A model generated the notes under the pieces. The model was not told where the DNA came from and searched no databases. It saw only the letters and a program-made list of their open reading frames with translations. A stretch of 64,000 nucleotides of DNA. It comes from JAILLW01 sp045640525. GTDB lineage: Bacteria; Bacillota; Clostridia; Lachnospirales; Lachnospiraceae. The translations under genes were made by a program, and so were the position numbers. The stretch spans positions 11,926 through 75,925 of the forward strand of contig JAZUFE010000042.1 of assembly GCA_045640525.1 (NCBI GenBank), given 5' to 3'. Position 1 is the first letter of the stretch. Each line of letters starts with the position of its first letter. Shown piece by piece: positions 10,501 through 18,892 of this stretch.

Positions 10501-13500
10501 GCTCGAAAAATGCGAAAGCATTTGTCGATTCAATGAATAGTACCGATACACAGTTCCTTAAAGCTCCGGCACACAGACTGTTTGAAATGCAGGTTGAAAA
10601 GCATCCCGATAAGAAGGCAGTCACGACATCCGATGCGACATATACGTATAAGGAACTTAACGAGCATGCCAACAGAATTGCCAATTATCTTTTGGACGCA
10701 GGAATCAAAACCGGGGATATGGTCGGCATTGTTCTTGAAAGAACGGTTGACCTGGTAGCTGCCCAACTCGGAATCCTGAAAGCCGGGGGAGCTTTTCTTC
10801 CGATGCTTCCGGAATATCCGGACGACAGAATACAATACTGCATTTTGGATGCGGCCTGCCCTTTCGTTATTACGTCCAAGACATATAAAGACTCCAAAAC
10901 GAAAATGCTTACCCAACTGCCGAAATGCAGATTTGTTACGCTTGATGAATTGTATGAAAACAAAAATTCAAACAATCCCGAGCTTGACGTTCCGCTAAAT
11001 TCGTTGGCGTATTGTATTTATACTTCGGGATCTACAGGTACACCAAAGGGAGTTATGATTGAACACCATAACATTACAAATTTCCTTCAGACGTGCATTG
11101 GAAGCACGATGATGTATTCGATTATGGATGAGGATGCAGCGGGAATAAGTCTTTCTTCGGTGTCTTTTGATATGTCGATTTTTGAGATTCACTGTCCGCT
11201 TTCAGTGGGAGCATCTTTATATATAGCAACAGAGGATGAAATACATAATCCGCTTAAACTTATAAATGCTGCTCTTGAGAATAACGTTCAGACAATTGTA
11301 ACTACACCTTCGTTCATGTCGAATGTGATTGATATTCCCGAATTTGCGGACGTGATAAGGAATTTTAAGTCAATAATGTTGGGTGCTGAAGCATTTCCGG
11401 CAGGATTCTTTGACAGAATAAAAGAAATATCAAATGATGTTACCATTCTTAACGGATACGGCCCGACAGAAACGACGATATCATCTTCGGCTAAGATTCT
11501 CTCAAACGGAAAGAATTTTACCATAGGAGGTCCGGCAAGTAACTACAAGTACTATATTATGGACGGATTCGGACATGTTCAACCGCCGTATGCATACGGT
11601 GAACTGATCATATGCGGTGAGGGCGTAGGACGAGGATATGTGAATCTTCCCGAAAAGAATGCAGCTGCGTTTTTTGACATGGACGGCGTTCAAGCATACC
11701 ATAGCGGTGATATGGCAAGAGTCAATAAGGATGCTGAGATTGAACTTTTCGGAAGAATTGATAATCAGGTTAAACTCCGCGGATTCAGAGTTGAGCTTGA
11801 CGAAATTGAAAATCAGATACGTGCATTTGACAACATCAAGCAAAGCAAGGTTATAGTAAGAAATAACGGATCGGAAGATTATTTGGCGGCGTTTTTTACG
11901 GCCGATCATGAGGTTGATGTTGATGCACTCGTAGCATATCTTAAGTCGAAACTTACATACTATATGGTTCCGGCCGCAATCATGCAGATTGAAAAGATGC
12001 CTTTGAATGCAAGCGGCAAAATCGATAAGAAAGCGTTACCGAATATTACCATGATTAAGCGAAAACATGGCAGAAAATCTCCTAAACGCGAACTTGAAAA
12101 AGAATTGTGCGAGCTTTTTAAAGGTGTATTGAAAGTAGATGAATATTATCCCGAGGATGATTTCTTCGAAATGGGAGGAACGTCACTTTCTGCTTCAAAG
12201 ATAGTTATGACCCTTATGTCAAAAGGCTATGAAGTACAGTATCAGGATGTGTTTGAAAATCCGACCCCCGAAATGCTGGCAGAACATATCGAGGGCAAGG
12301 AGCATTCCTCGGAGGATAAAGATATTAATTCCGACAGCTTTGATATTAAGTCGGATTATCCGGAACAGCTTAGATATAACACTATTGAATATGCCGAAGA
12401 ATTGAAAAGAGAGCCTCTTGGTGATGTGGTGCTTACGGGAGCCGTAGGCTTTTTGGGAATACATATTCTTAAAGAGCTGCTTGATACGGAAGCGGGAAAA
12501 ATTATATGCCTTGTAAGACGCGGAAGCTTCGAAAGTTCTCAAAAGCGTCTTAGAAGTATGCTTATATATTACTTTGAGAATCCTATGGATGAACTTGTTC
12601 AAAAGCGCGTTAAGGTTATTGAAGCCGATGTGACGGATAATGTTTTCGATGTATTGAGAAATGAGAAATTCGATACAATTATTAACTGTGCTGCCTGCGT
12701 AAAGCATTATGCGGCAGATGATATTCTTGAACGCATTAATGTGGGTGGCGTAGAGAATATGATTCGTGTTGCGCAAGAAAAGAAGGCATGCTTGATTCAG
12801 ATATCCACTGTATCCATCGGAGGAGCTCATACCGCCGAAACATGGAAGCGTCGCGTCAAAATGTACGAAAACAGTTTGTTTGTAATCGATGATATGGGCA
12901 ATAAGTATGGTATTTCAAAGTATCATGCGGAACTGAAAATGCTGGAGGCTATCAAAAACGGAATGCGCGGTAAGATAATCCGTGTAGGAAATCTCATGGG
13001 TCGTCATAAAGACGGTGAATTCCAGATAAACTTCAATACCAATGCATTTATGAATGCCCTTAAGGGATTTGCCGCTATAGGAAAATCACCTATCAGTCAC
13101 GGGACCGACCGTATGAGTTTTTCACCGATAGACATGACGGCAAGAGCTGTAGTGCTTCTTGCGGGAACGAATGATAAGTTCACGGCATTCAATGCCGATA
13201 ACCGCTTCGTTTTCGATGAATGGCAGCTTATAGAAGCGGCCAATAAGTGTGGCGTAAGTATTACACCGGTTCCGGATACAGAGTATTATGCGGATTACTA
13301 CAGGATGCTCGGAGATCCGAACTTTAATGCCAAGCTTCAGGGACTTATGACAAATGATCGTCCCGACATTCATGGCGTTGAACTTGATAATACATTTACC
13401 ACTAACGTGTTATATCGTCTGGGATTTTCATGGCCGCTTCCTGATATAGCTTATCTTGAACGTGCTCTGGAAAGCTTGCTGACGTTGGATTATTTTGAGG

Positions 13501-13511
13501 ATGAGGATTAA
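4590..13511 (+). CDS. Three-module nonribosomal peptide synthetase with terminal reductase (A-T-C-A-T-C-A-T-R)
   Basis: A 2973-residue cytoplasmic NRPS. Domains by residue: A1 about 1-475 (YTSGSTGNPKG near 131), T1 with GGDS near 508, C1 about 560-975 (HHIVFDG near 682), A2 about 985-1465 (TSGTTGTPKG near 1137), T2 with GLTS near 1513, C2 about 1565-1985 (HHIIADG near 1687), A3 about 1995-2480 (TSGSTGTPKG near 2143), T3 with GGTS near 2527, and a reductase about 2605-2973 (TGAVGFLG near 2614, YGISK near 2772). All carrier serines, condensation histidines and the reductase Tyr/Lys are present, so the enzyme looks complete. The reductase should release the chain as an aldehyde or alcohol with NAD(P)H. 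Manual specificity reading: A2 has DAMFFGGAF, suggesting an aliphatic residue; A3 has DMFVMGGIS, unassigned; A1 lacks the usual Asp in motif A4. ATG 4590 is chosen for its AGGGGG site 7 bases upstream. No phosphopantetheinyl transferase is nearby. Confidence 0.95.
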   Translation: MEHFITGFLNTVSKYGNEPAVSDEFSTFTYAQLLDYGRTIAGNLKAQGIGHGDRVIIEIPRCKEYAGCLIGCWLIGVVAIPLSDDYPEDRLDYIKKDSQYELSINEAFIKNLDTSLKADPIIADMADEGLIIYTSGSTGNPKGVIHDFYSMAEVANRNSAHDQADDTKRNNVAGLVAPFTFIVGVGLFIAAVSLAKHLVIVSDEIRKDPIKLAKYYDDNDIESSFVPPRMVNFMLEHNKSLKVISVGSERITNIYFDDHPVVMNGYGATELFGGTLAFKVDKKYENTPIGKPFGSEKAYVLDDDNNEVETGELCISGYVAKGYLNREKETKKAFIKNPFKDIDGFDRMFRTGDIVKRLPDGNLVFVERKDWMIKINGQRVEPLEVEGTIRRIAGVKEAVVKDFTAPNGITYLAAYYVCNEDVSREQILQFCKSHLTSYMVPSFYIRMDKLPINPNGKLDRINLPEPDISAFKSEYAAPESKIEESVCNAVESVLKCGRVGRNDDFFLLGGDSIKAMEAISILDDLPIDTETFIKGRTPAQIAKLIENGGADEIIFERVEKPEYPLTSSQLGVYLDVTKNPEKLMYNNPIKIELAPETDIDRLIAAVDKAVNNHKAYHCSIEVRNGFPCMVPNDWQFHTVQEQSDDIEKSLHEFVRPFDLGSGELIRACVFGNGANKVLAMDAHHIVFDGTTLSVLLKEIGKLYDGRDIYEERTSAFDLSTYEEVMKTTDKYAKAKAFFEEKFKDSDVSNDFPYDFEDTGAATLDTVDLNVTLDEKKLLKFLKSNNLTQNSLFLAAFSYVLAKYNGTDKSLVSVGENGRHTSMTFNTAGMLVKTLAVWTDLSHKNNIAEYVSDLQKTFRDSVANDIYPFTELAGEYNLLLDYSFVYQGDSFSTLTLGDKEYRVLGIGNPDAMNKMTLMVFESDGSYRLSFRYRSDLFSKELMEAFADSYVCAVNEFIDKELLNEVDLVSPRQLQLLDSFCSDEKEFDSKTVSEWFGYWAKKNPKHELVVCSDKHISYEYADRITNNIAGYINKLGMNRNDVVSVLIPRSEWIVLATYGVLKSGCAYEPLDPSYPSERLSFMVENANAKLLITTCELEGMIKNYSGEVLYIEDILNLPDMPNPQINNEPDDLYTLLYTSGTTGTPKGVMLTHKNVSSLTQICKEIFELNDETVNACYASYGFDACMMDIATIPANGGTIHVIPEQMRLDLKVLDEYFVENKVTHSFMTTQIGGQFAQLTQSQYLKYLFLGGETLAALKTDELPFSIVNGYGPTEGTAFIATHKVSGRSLRIPIGKVNCNDKVYIVDRNLNRLPIGAPGELMVAGCQVSKGYLNLPEKTEAAYLKNPFSKDEKYSNVYRTGDIVRFLPNGLLDFIGRHDGQVKIRGFRVELTEIEEVIRRFDQISDATVTAFDNPSGGKYLAAYVVSDSKVDIDALNSFIKSEKPPYMVPSVTMQIDAIPLNQNQKVNKRALPVPKFSFGEITPPQTELQKRIFNIIAGVIGHEGFGIKTDIFEAGLTSIGSVKLNVELAQEFGVPVKIADISNNRTVEALEAFFAENTESESYDIYEEYPITQTQSGIFVECSMNPESVAYNIPVLFSVSDTVDCDKLVESIKRTFNAHPYTKMILKMSETGDIKAVRQDDAEVKVDVVVCKEKPKIKDIVKPFKLLDAPLYRVALYKTEEGNYLFVDLHHIIADGTSETIIFAQMQQIYNGENVHKEKYTCFELALDEEKNRASDLYEKAKEYYDGILLGCDADCIPFKAPESSEAESGSITEEFSLDLNAVNKYCDENKLTKNAFFNAAFAVTLARFMNREQVVYTTIHNGRNDSRLAGAVGMLVKTIPIAASMDANTLVSEFAIGIRDRIMNGIVNDTFSFAEISEKYGIKADVMFVYQDETFTSDAINSDIAQIDEAVAEEAKEPISVELILKNGIIITRTNYRKDVFNKEFISSFISSFECACESMLKTELVKDVNICSKNAKAFVDSMNSTDTQFLKAPAHRLFEMQVEKHPDKKAVTTSDATYTYKELNEHANRIANYLLDAGIKTGDMVGIVLERTVDLVAAQLGILKAGGAFLPMLPEYPDDRIQYCILDAACPFVITSKTYKDSKTKMLTQLPKCRFVTLDELYENKNSNNPELDVPLNSLAYCIYTSGSTGTPKGVMIEHHNITNFLQTCIGSTMMYSIMDEDAAGISLSSVSFDMSIFEIHCPLSVGASLYIATEDEIHNPLKLINAALENNVQTIVTTPSFMSNVIDIPEFADVIRNFKSIMLGAEAFPAGFFDRIKEISNDVTILNGYGPTETTISSSAKILSNGKNFTIGGPASNYKYYIMDGFGHVQPPYAYGELIICGEGVGRGYVNLPEKNAAAFFDMDGVQAYHSGDMARVNKDAEIELFGRIDNQVKLRGFRVELDEIENQIRAFDNIKQSKVIVRNNGSEDYLAAFFTADHEVDVDALVAYLKSKLTYYMVPAAIMQIEKMPLNASGKIDKKALPNITMIKRKHGRKSPKRELEKELCELFKGVLKVDEYYPEDDFFEMGGTSLSASKIVMTLMSKGYEVQYQDVFENPTPEMLAEHIEGKEHSSEDKDINSDSFDIKSDYPEQLRYNTIEYAEELKREPLGDVVLTGAVGFLGIHILKELLDTEAGKIICLVRRGSFESSQKRLRSMLIYYFENPMDELVQKRVKVIEADVTDNVFDVLRNEKFDTIINCAACVKHYAADDILERINVGGVENMIRVAQEKKACLIQISTVSIGGAHTAETWKRRVKMYENSLFVIDDMGNKYGISKYHAELKMLEAIKNGMRGKIIRVGNLMGRHKDGEFQINFNTNAFMNALKGFAAIGKSPISHGTDRMSFSPIDMTARAVVLLAGTNDKFTAFNADNRFVFDEWQLIEAANKCGVSITPVPDTEYYADYYRMLGDPNFNAKLQGLMTNDRPDIHGVELDNTFTTNVLYRLGFSWPLPDIAYLERALESLLTLDYFEDED

Positions 13512-15496
13512 TGAAAGATAGCAGCATAATGGTTAAAAAGTCCATAGCTAAAAGGCTTACCGTCAGACTGGCCATTCTTTTGATATCGGTAATGCTGGTC
13601 TTGATGGTAGGTTCCTTTCTTATGGTACTAAATATCATAGGCGAGGAGGCATTTAAATATAATTCCTCCATTGCATATACGATTTGCGATTTGGTAATTG
13701 ACAATTGCCAAAAGGCGAATCGCCCGGTTGGTGTGGACAGCAGTGGTGACATTAAATTGTATTCCGACTATTTTTGCGACTGGACCAGAGTTGATTTCAT
13801 TTATGCGTTCAAAGTTTGGGATAATGAAACCAAATTGGAATATCTGGGATTCTCGGAAAAGGAAAAAGACGAAGAAATCGAAAAAACGTTCAATGAATTA
13901 CTGTATCGGGAAATAGATTTTGAGCCGACCGAGGAAGAAGAGGAAATATTACGCAACGGTGGTGACGGATTCTACTTTAATGAGTATTCGCATTTCGGAG
14001 ACTCAACACAGGCAGTGGCTGTTTCGGAGGATGGATTCGGTAATAGATTTGTCGTCGGGGTGGGAATATCCTATGAAGAACTCTTTAAATTGGCCGTAAG
14101 CAGATTCGCGGTTTTGTTCGTTATACTTATCGGCGTGTTTATAGTTATGATGATCATTATGTATTATGTGATTCGAAGACGGGTATTTCTTCCTGCCAAG
14201 AGAATCAGTGATTCAATGGCGGATTTTATTAAGAACGGTCAAAGAACGAATATTAAGGTTGATGAAAGCGGAACGGATGAATTCGCAATGATTGCCTCGT
14301 CGTTTAATAAAATGACTACTGATATAGACCAGTATCTTGAAAATATCAGACAGCTTTATGATGCACAGTCGCGTCAGCAAACGGAGCTGGATATTGCTGC
14401 CAGAATTCAACGAGGCTTCCTGGCCCCGAGTGAATATCATGGCAAAGAATGCGAGATTTTCACCATGATGGTACCGGCCAGAAATGTCGGTGGCGATTTG
14501 TATGATTATTTTGCTTTGGATGACGGTCGCATACTGATGACGATTGCCGATGTATCGGGCAAGGGAATTGCGGCGTCGATGTTTATGGCGATAACACTTG
14601 TATTAATTCGTCAGCTTGCATCAAGCGGACTTGGCCCTGCCAAGATATTCAGCCGAATTAACAATATTATTTCCGATAACAACAAATACATGCTATTTAC
14701 TACGGCATTTATCGGAATTTACGATCCTGCAACCGGTGAACTGACATATTCCAATGCAGGGCATCTTCCTCCGTATATACTTCGCAACAAACCGGAACTT
14801 TTGACAGGAGCCAGGAATCTGGTGTTTGGATTGTACAAAGATGAACCGTATATCGAGGAGAAGACGAAGCTTGATACCGGGGACATTCTGTTCCTTTATA
14901 CTGACGGTGTGACGGAAGCTATTGATAATAATAAGACGTTTTTTAACGATGAGCGACTTAAATCGGTGCTTGACAGTTTTCGGGCATCGCATGAGGAAAA
15001 TATTGTTGAATACGTAACCGGAGAATTGGAGAATTTCATGAAGGATTCGGAACAGTTCGATGATATTACCATGCTGGCATGTACCGTAAAGCACAGCACG
15101 GAGCTGAATCTTTCTCCGAATGAAAAAGAATTTGCAAGGATTAAAGAGGTTATTTTAAATAGCAAACTTCCGCGTCAACTTCAACTTTCCTTGTGCGTGG
15201 CCGCGGAGGAAATATATATCAACATCTGTTCCTATGCTTTTGAAGGAAGGCCGGATGATGACAAAAATATAAAATTTATCTTTGAACATTCGGATCGCGT
15301 GATGATGCGCTTTGAAGATAACGGAATTGAATATGATCCGACCCGGGAGGTTGAACTGGATATTGATTATGATCCCGATAACAGACTTGGCGGACTGGGC
15401 AAGCTGATTGCATTTAACATTGCGGACAAAGTCGGTTATGAATATACTGATAACAAGAACATACTGACGATAACCAAATATCTTATGGAGGGATAA
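13511..15496 (+). CDS. Membrane sensor with HAMP, SpoIIE/PP2C phosphatase and RsbW-like ATPase domains
   Basis: A 661-residue membrane protein: TM helix about 20-42, an extracytoplasmic acidic sensor region about 43-195, TM helix about 196-222, HAMP, a SpoIIE/RsbU-type serine phosphatase about 310-520 (NVGGDLYDYF, ADVSGKGIAASMFM, SNAGHLPP, YTDGVTEA, FDDITML) and a C-terminal HATPase like anti-sigma kinases (EEIYINICSYAF, FEDNGIEYDP, GGLGKLIAFN). Phosphatase and kinase of a partner switch thus sit in one polypeptide, with the STAS substrate encoded next. Its start shares one base with the synthetase stop (TAATG), implying translational coupling. A later ATG at 13529 is possible. An external signal probably sets the phosphorylation state of the STAS partner; the final target is unknown. 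Confidence 0.9.
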   Translation: MKDSSIMVKKSIAKRLTVRLAILLISVMLVLMVGSFLMVLNIIGEEAFKYNSSIAYTICDLVIDNCQKANRPVGVDSSGDIKLYSDYFCDWTRVDFIYAFKVWDNETKLEYLGFSEKEKDEEIEKTFNELLYREIDFEPTEEEEEILRNGGDGFYFNEYSHFGDSTQAVAVSEDGFGNRFVVGVGISYEELFKLAVSRFAVLFVILIGVFIVMMIIMYYVIRRRVFLPAKRISDSMADFIKNGQRTNIKVDESGTDEFAMIASSFNKMTTDIDQYLENIRQLYDAQSRQQTELDIAARIQRGFLAPSEYHGKECEIFTMMVPARNVGGDLYDYFALDDGRILMTIADVSGKGIAASMFMAITLVLIRQLASSGLGPAKIFSRINNIISDNNKYMLFTTAFIGIYDPATGELTYSNAGHLPPYILRNKPELLTGARNLVFGLYKDEPYIEEKTKLDTGDILFLYTDGVTEAIDNNKTFFNDERLKSVLDSFRASHEENIVEYVTGELENFMKDSEQFDDITMLACTVKHSTELNLSPNEKEFARIKEVILNSKLPRQLQLSLCVAAEEIYINICSYAFEGRPDDDKNIKFIFEHSDRVMMRFEDNGIEYDPTREVELDIDYDPDNRLGGLGKLIAFNIADKVGYEYTDNKNILTITKYLMEG

Positions 15497-15498
15497 GC

Positions 15499-15801
15499 AT
15501 GACAATAGAGCAGAAGAATGATAACGGAAAGATTACCGTTTCGCTGGATGGATGGCTTGATCACGACAGCTCTCCCCAACTTGCGGAAAAAGTAGAAGCA
15601 ATAGATTCGGCTACAGAACTGATTATTGATTTTGAGAAGGTAGAATACATTTCATCGGCAGGTATACGTGCATTGGTTACCGCCCACAGAAAGGCCAAAG
15701 AACTTGGCGCGACATTCTCGGTAATCCATGTTAATTCAGAGGTTATGGGCATTTTGGCAATGACAGGACTTGATAAAAAGCTTGGAATTCGAAAAGACTG
15801 A
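15499..15801 (+). CDS. STAS-domain anti-sigma factor antagonist (RsbV/SpoIIAA type)
   Basis: A 100-residue single STAS domain. The segment VEYISSAGIRALVTAHRKA contains the SSAG loop whose serine is the usual phosphorylation site. In the family, the unphosphorylated form sequesters an anti-sigma kinase and the phosphorylated form releases it. It begins 2 bases after the phosphatase/kinase stop, with a strong GGAGGG site inside that gene's end, so the two should be made together. No sigma factor or separate RsbW follows, so the HATPase domain upstream is the most obvious partner. Confidence 0.93.
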   Translation: MTIEQKNDNGKITVSLDGWLDHDSSPQLAEKVEAIDSATELIIDFEKVEYISSAGIRALVTAHRKAKELGATFSVIHVNSEVMGILAMTGLDKKLGIRKD

Positions 15802-15818
15802 TACTTTTGTGTAACCTA

Positions 15819-15848
15819 TTGACATTCCACCACTATATATAGTATATT
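15819..15848 (+). promoter_or_regulatory. Sigma-A-type promoter of the secreted repeat protein
   Basis: A perfect TTGACA (15819-15824), 18-base spacer and TATATT (15843-15848). It starts 18 bases after the STAS stop, so the following gene has its own promoter and need not be read with the synthetase operon. Confidence 0.75.
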
Positions 15849-15911
15849 TTGAACTGTAATGATATTATGTTAATTACTTATGTAAATGTAATTGCGAAAG
15901 GTGGATATGTT

Positions 15912-16733
15912 ATGAAAAAGAAAATAACGGCAATAATAGCAATGATGGCTTGCCTGATGCTTCTGTTCGGACAGGTGGCTTTGGTTGATTCTTATGCAGC
16001 CGAAGTCGTAGCTTCTGTAGAAGGAACCGTTGAATCCGATTCGACGGCAAGCTTGATTAAACTTAATACAAACGGCGAGACGATGCTGATTAAAGTTGAT
16101 TCTTCCACAGATTTCAGTGCCTGCAAGAATCTTCTTCCGGGAAGAAAGGTAGTGATTTCGGTATCTTACGGTTCTGATGCTTATATGCATGCAGTTACGG
16201 TAAGAGACGGTAACAATACAACAACAGCCAAAGTAGACAGTTCAAATCAGTCTACCGTTTACGGTAAAATCACATCGGCTGATCTTTCAACCAATGTTCT
16301 TAAGGTTTCCACACCTCAGGGTTTGATGGAACTTAAGCTTGACCCTAATACGGACCTTTCGGGATGTACGATGCTTGCGATCGACAAATATTACGAAATG
16401 TCGCTTGCACGAGGTTCTGATGCGTATATGCATATTGTTTCCATAAAGGATTCTTCTTCTAACAGTTATACGTATTCTTATTCGTCAAGCTCATCAAGTT
16501 CTTCAAGCGAGACAACCACAAGCACCAAGGTAGAGCAGACTGTTGAAGGAAGAGTGGGTAAGAGTTCAAACATGGATGTACTTATCCTCAAGACGGATTC
16601 AGGAGAAATGGAATTGAAGCTTAATCAGTTAGAGAACTGTAAGGTTCCGCTTTATGAAGACGTTAAGATTAAGGTAGGCATTGCATACGGTTCGGATGCT
16701 TATTGGCACGCAATTACAATTTCCAAAGGTTGA
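15912..16733 (+). CDS. Secreted protein with three related beta-rich repeats
   Basis: A 273-residue exported protein. ATG 15912 is chosen because AAAGGTGG lies 8 bases upstream and a standard signal peptide follows (MKKK, hydrophobic core, likely cleavage after DSYAA). The mature part holds three copies of a roughly 65-residue unit opening with TVExxV or TVYGKI and closing with YGSDAYMHAVTV, RGSDAYMHIVSI or YGSDAYWHAITI. A serine/threonine-rich linker separates copies 2 and 3. The units resemble small OB-like or DUF5666-type barrels, but I do not assign a family. It has no anchor or catalytic motif. Its own promoter and a following terminator make it monocistronic. Function unknown. Confidence 0.8.
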   Translation: MKKKITAIIAMMACLMLLFGQVALVDSYAAEVVASVEGTVESDSTASLIKLNTNGETMLIKVDSSTDFSACKNLLPGRKVVISVSYGSDAYMHAVTVRDGNNTTTAKVDSSNQSTVYGKITSADLSTNVLKVSTPQGLMELKLDPNTDLSGCTMLAIDKYYEMSLARGSDAYMHIVSIKDSSSNSYTYSYSSSSSSSSSETTTSTKVEQTVEGRVGKSSNMDVLILKTDSGEMELKLNQLENCKVPLYEDVKIKVGIAYGSDAYWHAITISKG

Positions 16734-16769
16734 TTATATTCGGATAATTAAAGATGTATAGAATACAGG

Positions 16770-16800
16770 GCGGAATGAAAAATACATTCCGCTCGTTTTG
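16770..16800 (+). terminator. Terminator after the secreted repeat protein
   Basis: Stem GCGGAATG / CATTCCGC (16770-16777 and 16785-16792) with a 7-base loop, followed by TCGTTTTG. Confidence 0.75.
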
Positions 16801-16922
16801 TACGATGAATCGTCTTTTTTTAAGATAGGCAGGATTTACTATATCTTTATCATGAAAATATCGCTGCCGAAATGAAAGTATGCGATAGTAGGTTATCTTG
16901 CATAAGAAGGAGAAATAGGATA

Positions 16923-17921
16923 ATGATTAAAGCAGTTTTATTGTTTATTGTAGGCCTTTTGCTGCTAATTAAGGGCGGAGACTGGTTCGTGGACGGAGCG
17001 ACGGGAATAGCCAAAAGATTCCATGTTCCGGACCTTTTGATTGGAGCAACGGTGGTCTCAATAGGAACCACACTGCCGGAAGTTATGGTATCTGCCACCT
17101 CGGCTGTTCAAGGCTTGGGAGATATGGCATACGGAAATGCGATAGGCTCGATTATATGTAATACCTCTTTGATAGCGGCATTGACAATAGCCATAAAACC
17201 GTCGGATGTTCCGAGAAAGTCAATGATTAAGCCGGTCATATTTTTCTTTGTGGCAGCAATCATATATACGGGTGTGGCATTTGTAACGGGTAATTTCACC
17301 AGATTTACGGGTATATTCTTATTGTGTATCTTTGTGTGCTATATGGTTGTTCTGATTCTTCAGGCCAAGAAAGAAATGAAGGCAGCCCAAACGGCGCAGA
17401 TTGATAATGATGATAAAGATAAAGAGAAGGAACATGCCCTGTGGCTGGATTTGGTTCTTTTGGCTGTGGGAGCAGCTTTGATTACGTTGGGTGCCAATCT
17501 TTTGGTTGATAACGGAACATATATTGCTACGGAGCTCGGAGTTCCGCAGACGGTTATCGCCCTTACATTTGTTGCTCTCGGAACTTCACTTCCCGAATTG
17601 GTTACGGCAATTACATCGTTGGCCAAAGGCCACGGTGCACTTTCACTCGGAAATATTATCGGAGCCAATTTGTTCAATTTGGTGTTGGTAAGCGGCGTTT
17701 CCATTACTCTTGCACCGTTTAAACTGCCTACGGAAAAGCTTGCTCCGTTTTCAATGTTCGGAACCAACAATGCGTCACTTGTAATCGACGTTCCTGTCAT
17801 GCTGGGAGTCATGATTCTTATGACGATTCCGACACTTATTACCGGTAAGCTCAGAAGATGGCAGGGAATAGCTCTTTTGGCAATATATTGTGGGTATTGT
17901 GTATTCCAATTCGCCTTATAG
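16923..17921 (+). CDS. Calcium/sodium antiporter (YrbG/CaCA family)
   Basis: A 332-residue cation antiporter of the CaCA superfamily that exchanges Ca2+ for Na+ (sometimes with K+) across the cytoplasmic membrane. It shows the two inverted alpha-repeats: GATVVSIGTTLPEVMVSATSA in the first half and LTFVALGTSLPELVTAITSLA in the second, with the conserved acidic residue in each PE motif. GNAIGSIICNTSL and GNIIGANLFNLVL follow them. A charged cytoplasmic loop (DNDDKDKEKE) separates the halves. ATG 16923 is preferred over an upstream ATG at 16872 because AAGGAG precedes it and the first membrane helix starts at once, as in the family. Confidence 0.93.
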   Translation: MIKAVLLFIVGLLLLIKGGDWFVDGATGIAKRFHVPDLLIGATVVSIGTTLPEVMVSATSAVQGLGDMAYGNAIGSIICNTSLIAALTIAIKPSDVPRKSMIKPVIFFFVAAIIYTGVAFVTGNFTRFTGIFLLCIFVCYMVVLILQAKKEMKAAQTAQIDNDDKDKEKEHALWLDLVLLAVGAALITLGANLLVDNGTYIATELGVPQTVIALTFVALGTSLPELVTAITSLAKGHGALSLGNIIGANLFNLVLVSGVSITLAPFKLPTEKLAPFSMFGTNNASLVIDVPVMLGVMILMTIPTLITGKLRRWQGIALLAIYCGYCVFQFAL

Positions 17922-17992
17922 CATATCTAGTGGTTGAAAAGGATTGCGTTAATTAGTAAAATTATTATGTTGTTTTATGGGAGGGGAAATCC

Positions 17993-18880
17993 ATGATAGC
18001 TAACATAGTTGCGAACTACCTGGTTAATAAAGGCTTGATTTCGGTTGAACAGTATTTTGGTTTGTTTGAAGAGCTGACCAAAGTAAGAGCGAAGCTCGGC
18101 CTGATAGCTGTGCATGAGGGTCTGATGACGGAATATCAGGCAGATACCGTTAATATGTTGCAAGCTTCCATGGATATGAAATTCGGCGACCTGGCTGTAG
18201 AAAAGGGATTTTTGACCCCGCTTCAGGTTCAGGAACTTCTCAAAAAACAAGGTGATCCATATCTTTCTTTGGCACAGGCTTTGGAAAATATGGGAATAAT
18301 GAGGCTCAACGACCTTGACTTGGTTATGAAGAAATATCAGGTTGAGAATGAGATGTCTACGTCCAGCATCGAAGCTTTGAAATCGGATGAGATTGACAGA
18401 ATTGTACCTTTATTTTTGCCGCACGATGCTGATGAATATAGGGAAATCGTATTGATTGCGGCCAAAACAATTATGCGATGCGTTGATAACAATATTTTTC
18501 CGATGCGCGCGTACTATACGGACGAAATAGAAACCCAAAACGGAGCGATGCAGTTTGTTGACGGCGATCCTTGCTTGTCGACATGCTTTTGCGGTGATGG
18601 AAATTCACTGCTTGATATGGCCTGCGAGTTCGGTAAGGAAGAATTTGCAACAGTCAATGAAGATGCATTGGATGCAGTGGCCGAACTTATTAATTGCATT
18701 AACGGTATTTATGCTTCTGCCAGAAGTACCGAAAGAATTCAGATGGAACTTTATCCGCCGGAATATGATGACAGCTGTGAAGGAATCAAAGCTCCGCACA
18801 TGCTGGTTATGCCTATGATAGTGGGAGACAAATCCATTAATTTGGCATTCTGTGTCGGCGAAAAGATAGATTTTTTCTAG
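17993..18880 (+). CDS. CheX-like phosphatase with N-terminal MshEN-like segments
   Basis: A 295-residue cytoplasmic protein. The C-terminal half (about 130-295) resembles CheX/CheC phosphatases, which dephosphorylate CheY. The diagnostic ExxN is visible in AVAELINCINGIYASA, followed later by the expected proline in MELYPPEY. The first 120 residues contain repeats such as LGLIAVHEGLMTEYQADTV and FGDLAVEKGFLTPLQVQELL, reminiscent of the MshEN (GspE N-terminal) fold that binds c-di-GMP in some proteins. That assignment is tentative. The start has a strong GGAGGGG site. A CheY-like gene follows after 12 bases, so enzyme and substrate are probably encoded together. No other chemotaxis genes are near. 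Confidence 0.75.
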   Translation: MIANIVANYLVNKGLISVEQYFGLFEELTKVRAKLGLIAVHEGLMTEYQADTVNMLQASMDMKFGDLAVEKGFLTPLQVQELLKKQGDPYLSLAQALENMGIMRLNDLDLVMKKYQVENEMSTSSIEALKSDEIDRIVPLFLPHDADEYREIVLIAAKTIMRCVDNNIFPMRAYYTDEIETQNGAMQFVDGDPCLSTCFCGDGNSLLDMACEFGKEEFATVNEDALDAVAELINCINGIYASARSTERIQMELYPPEYDDSCEGIKAPHMLVMPMIVGDKSINLAFCVGEKIDFF

Positions 18881-18892
18881 GAGGACTGAGCA

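Noticed and set aside
13511..15801. Full sigma-B operon
   Set aside because: No sigma factor gene is present; only the phosphatase/kinase fusion and the STAS protein are encoded.
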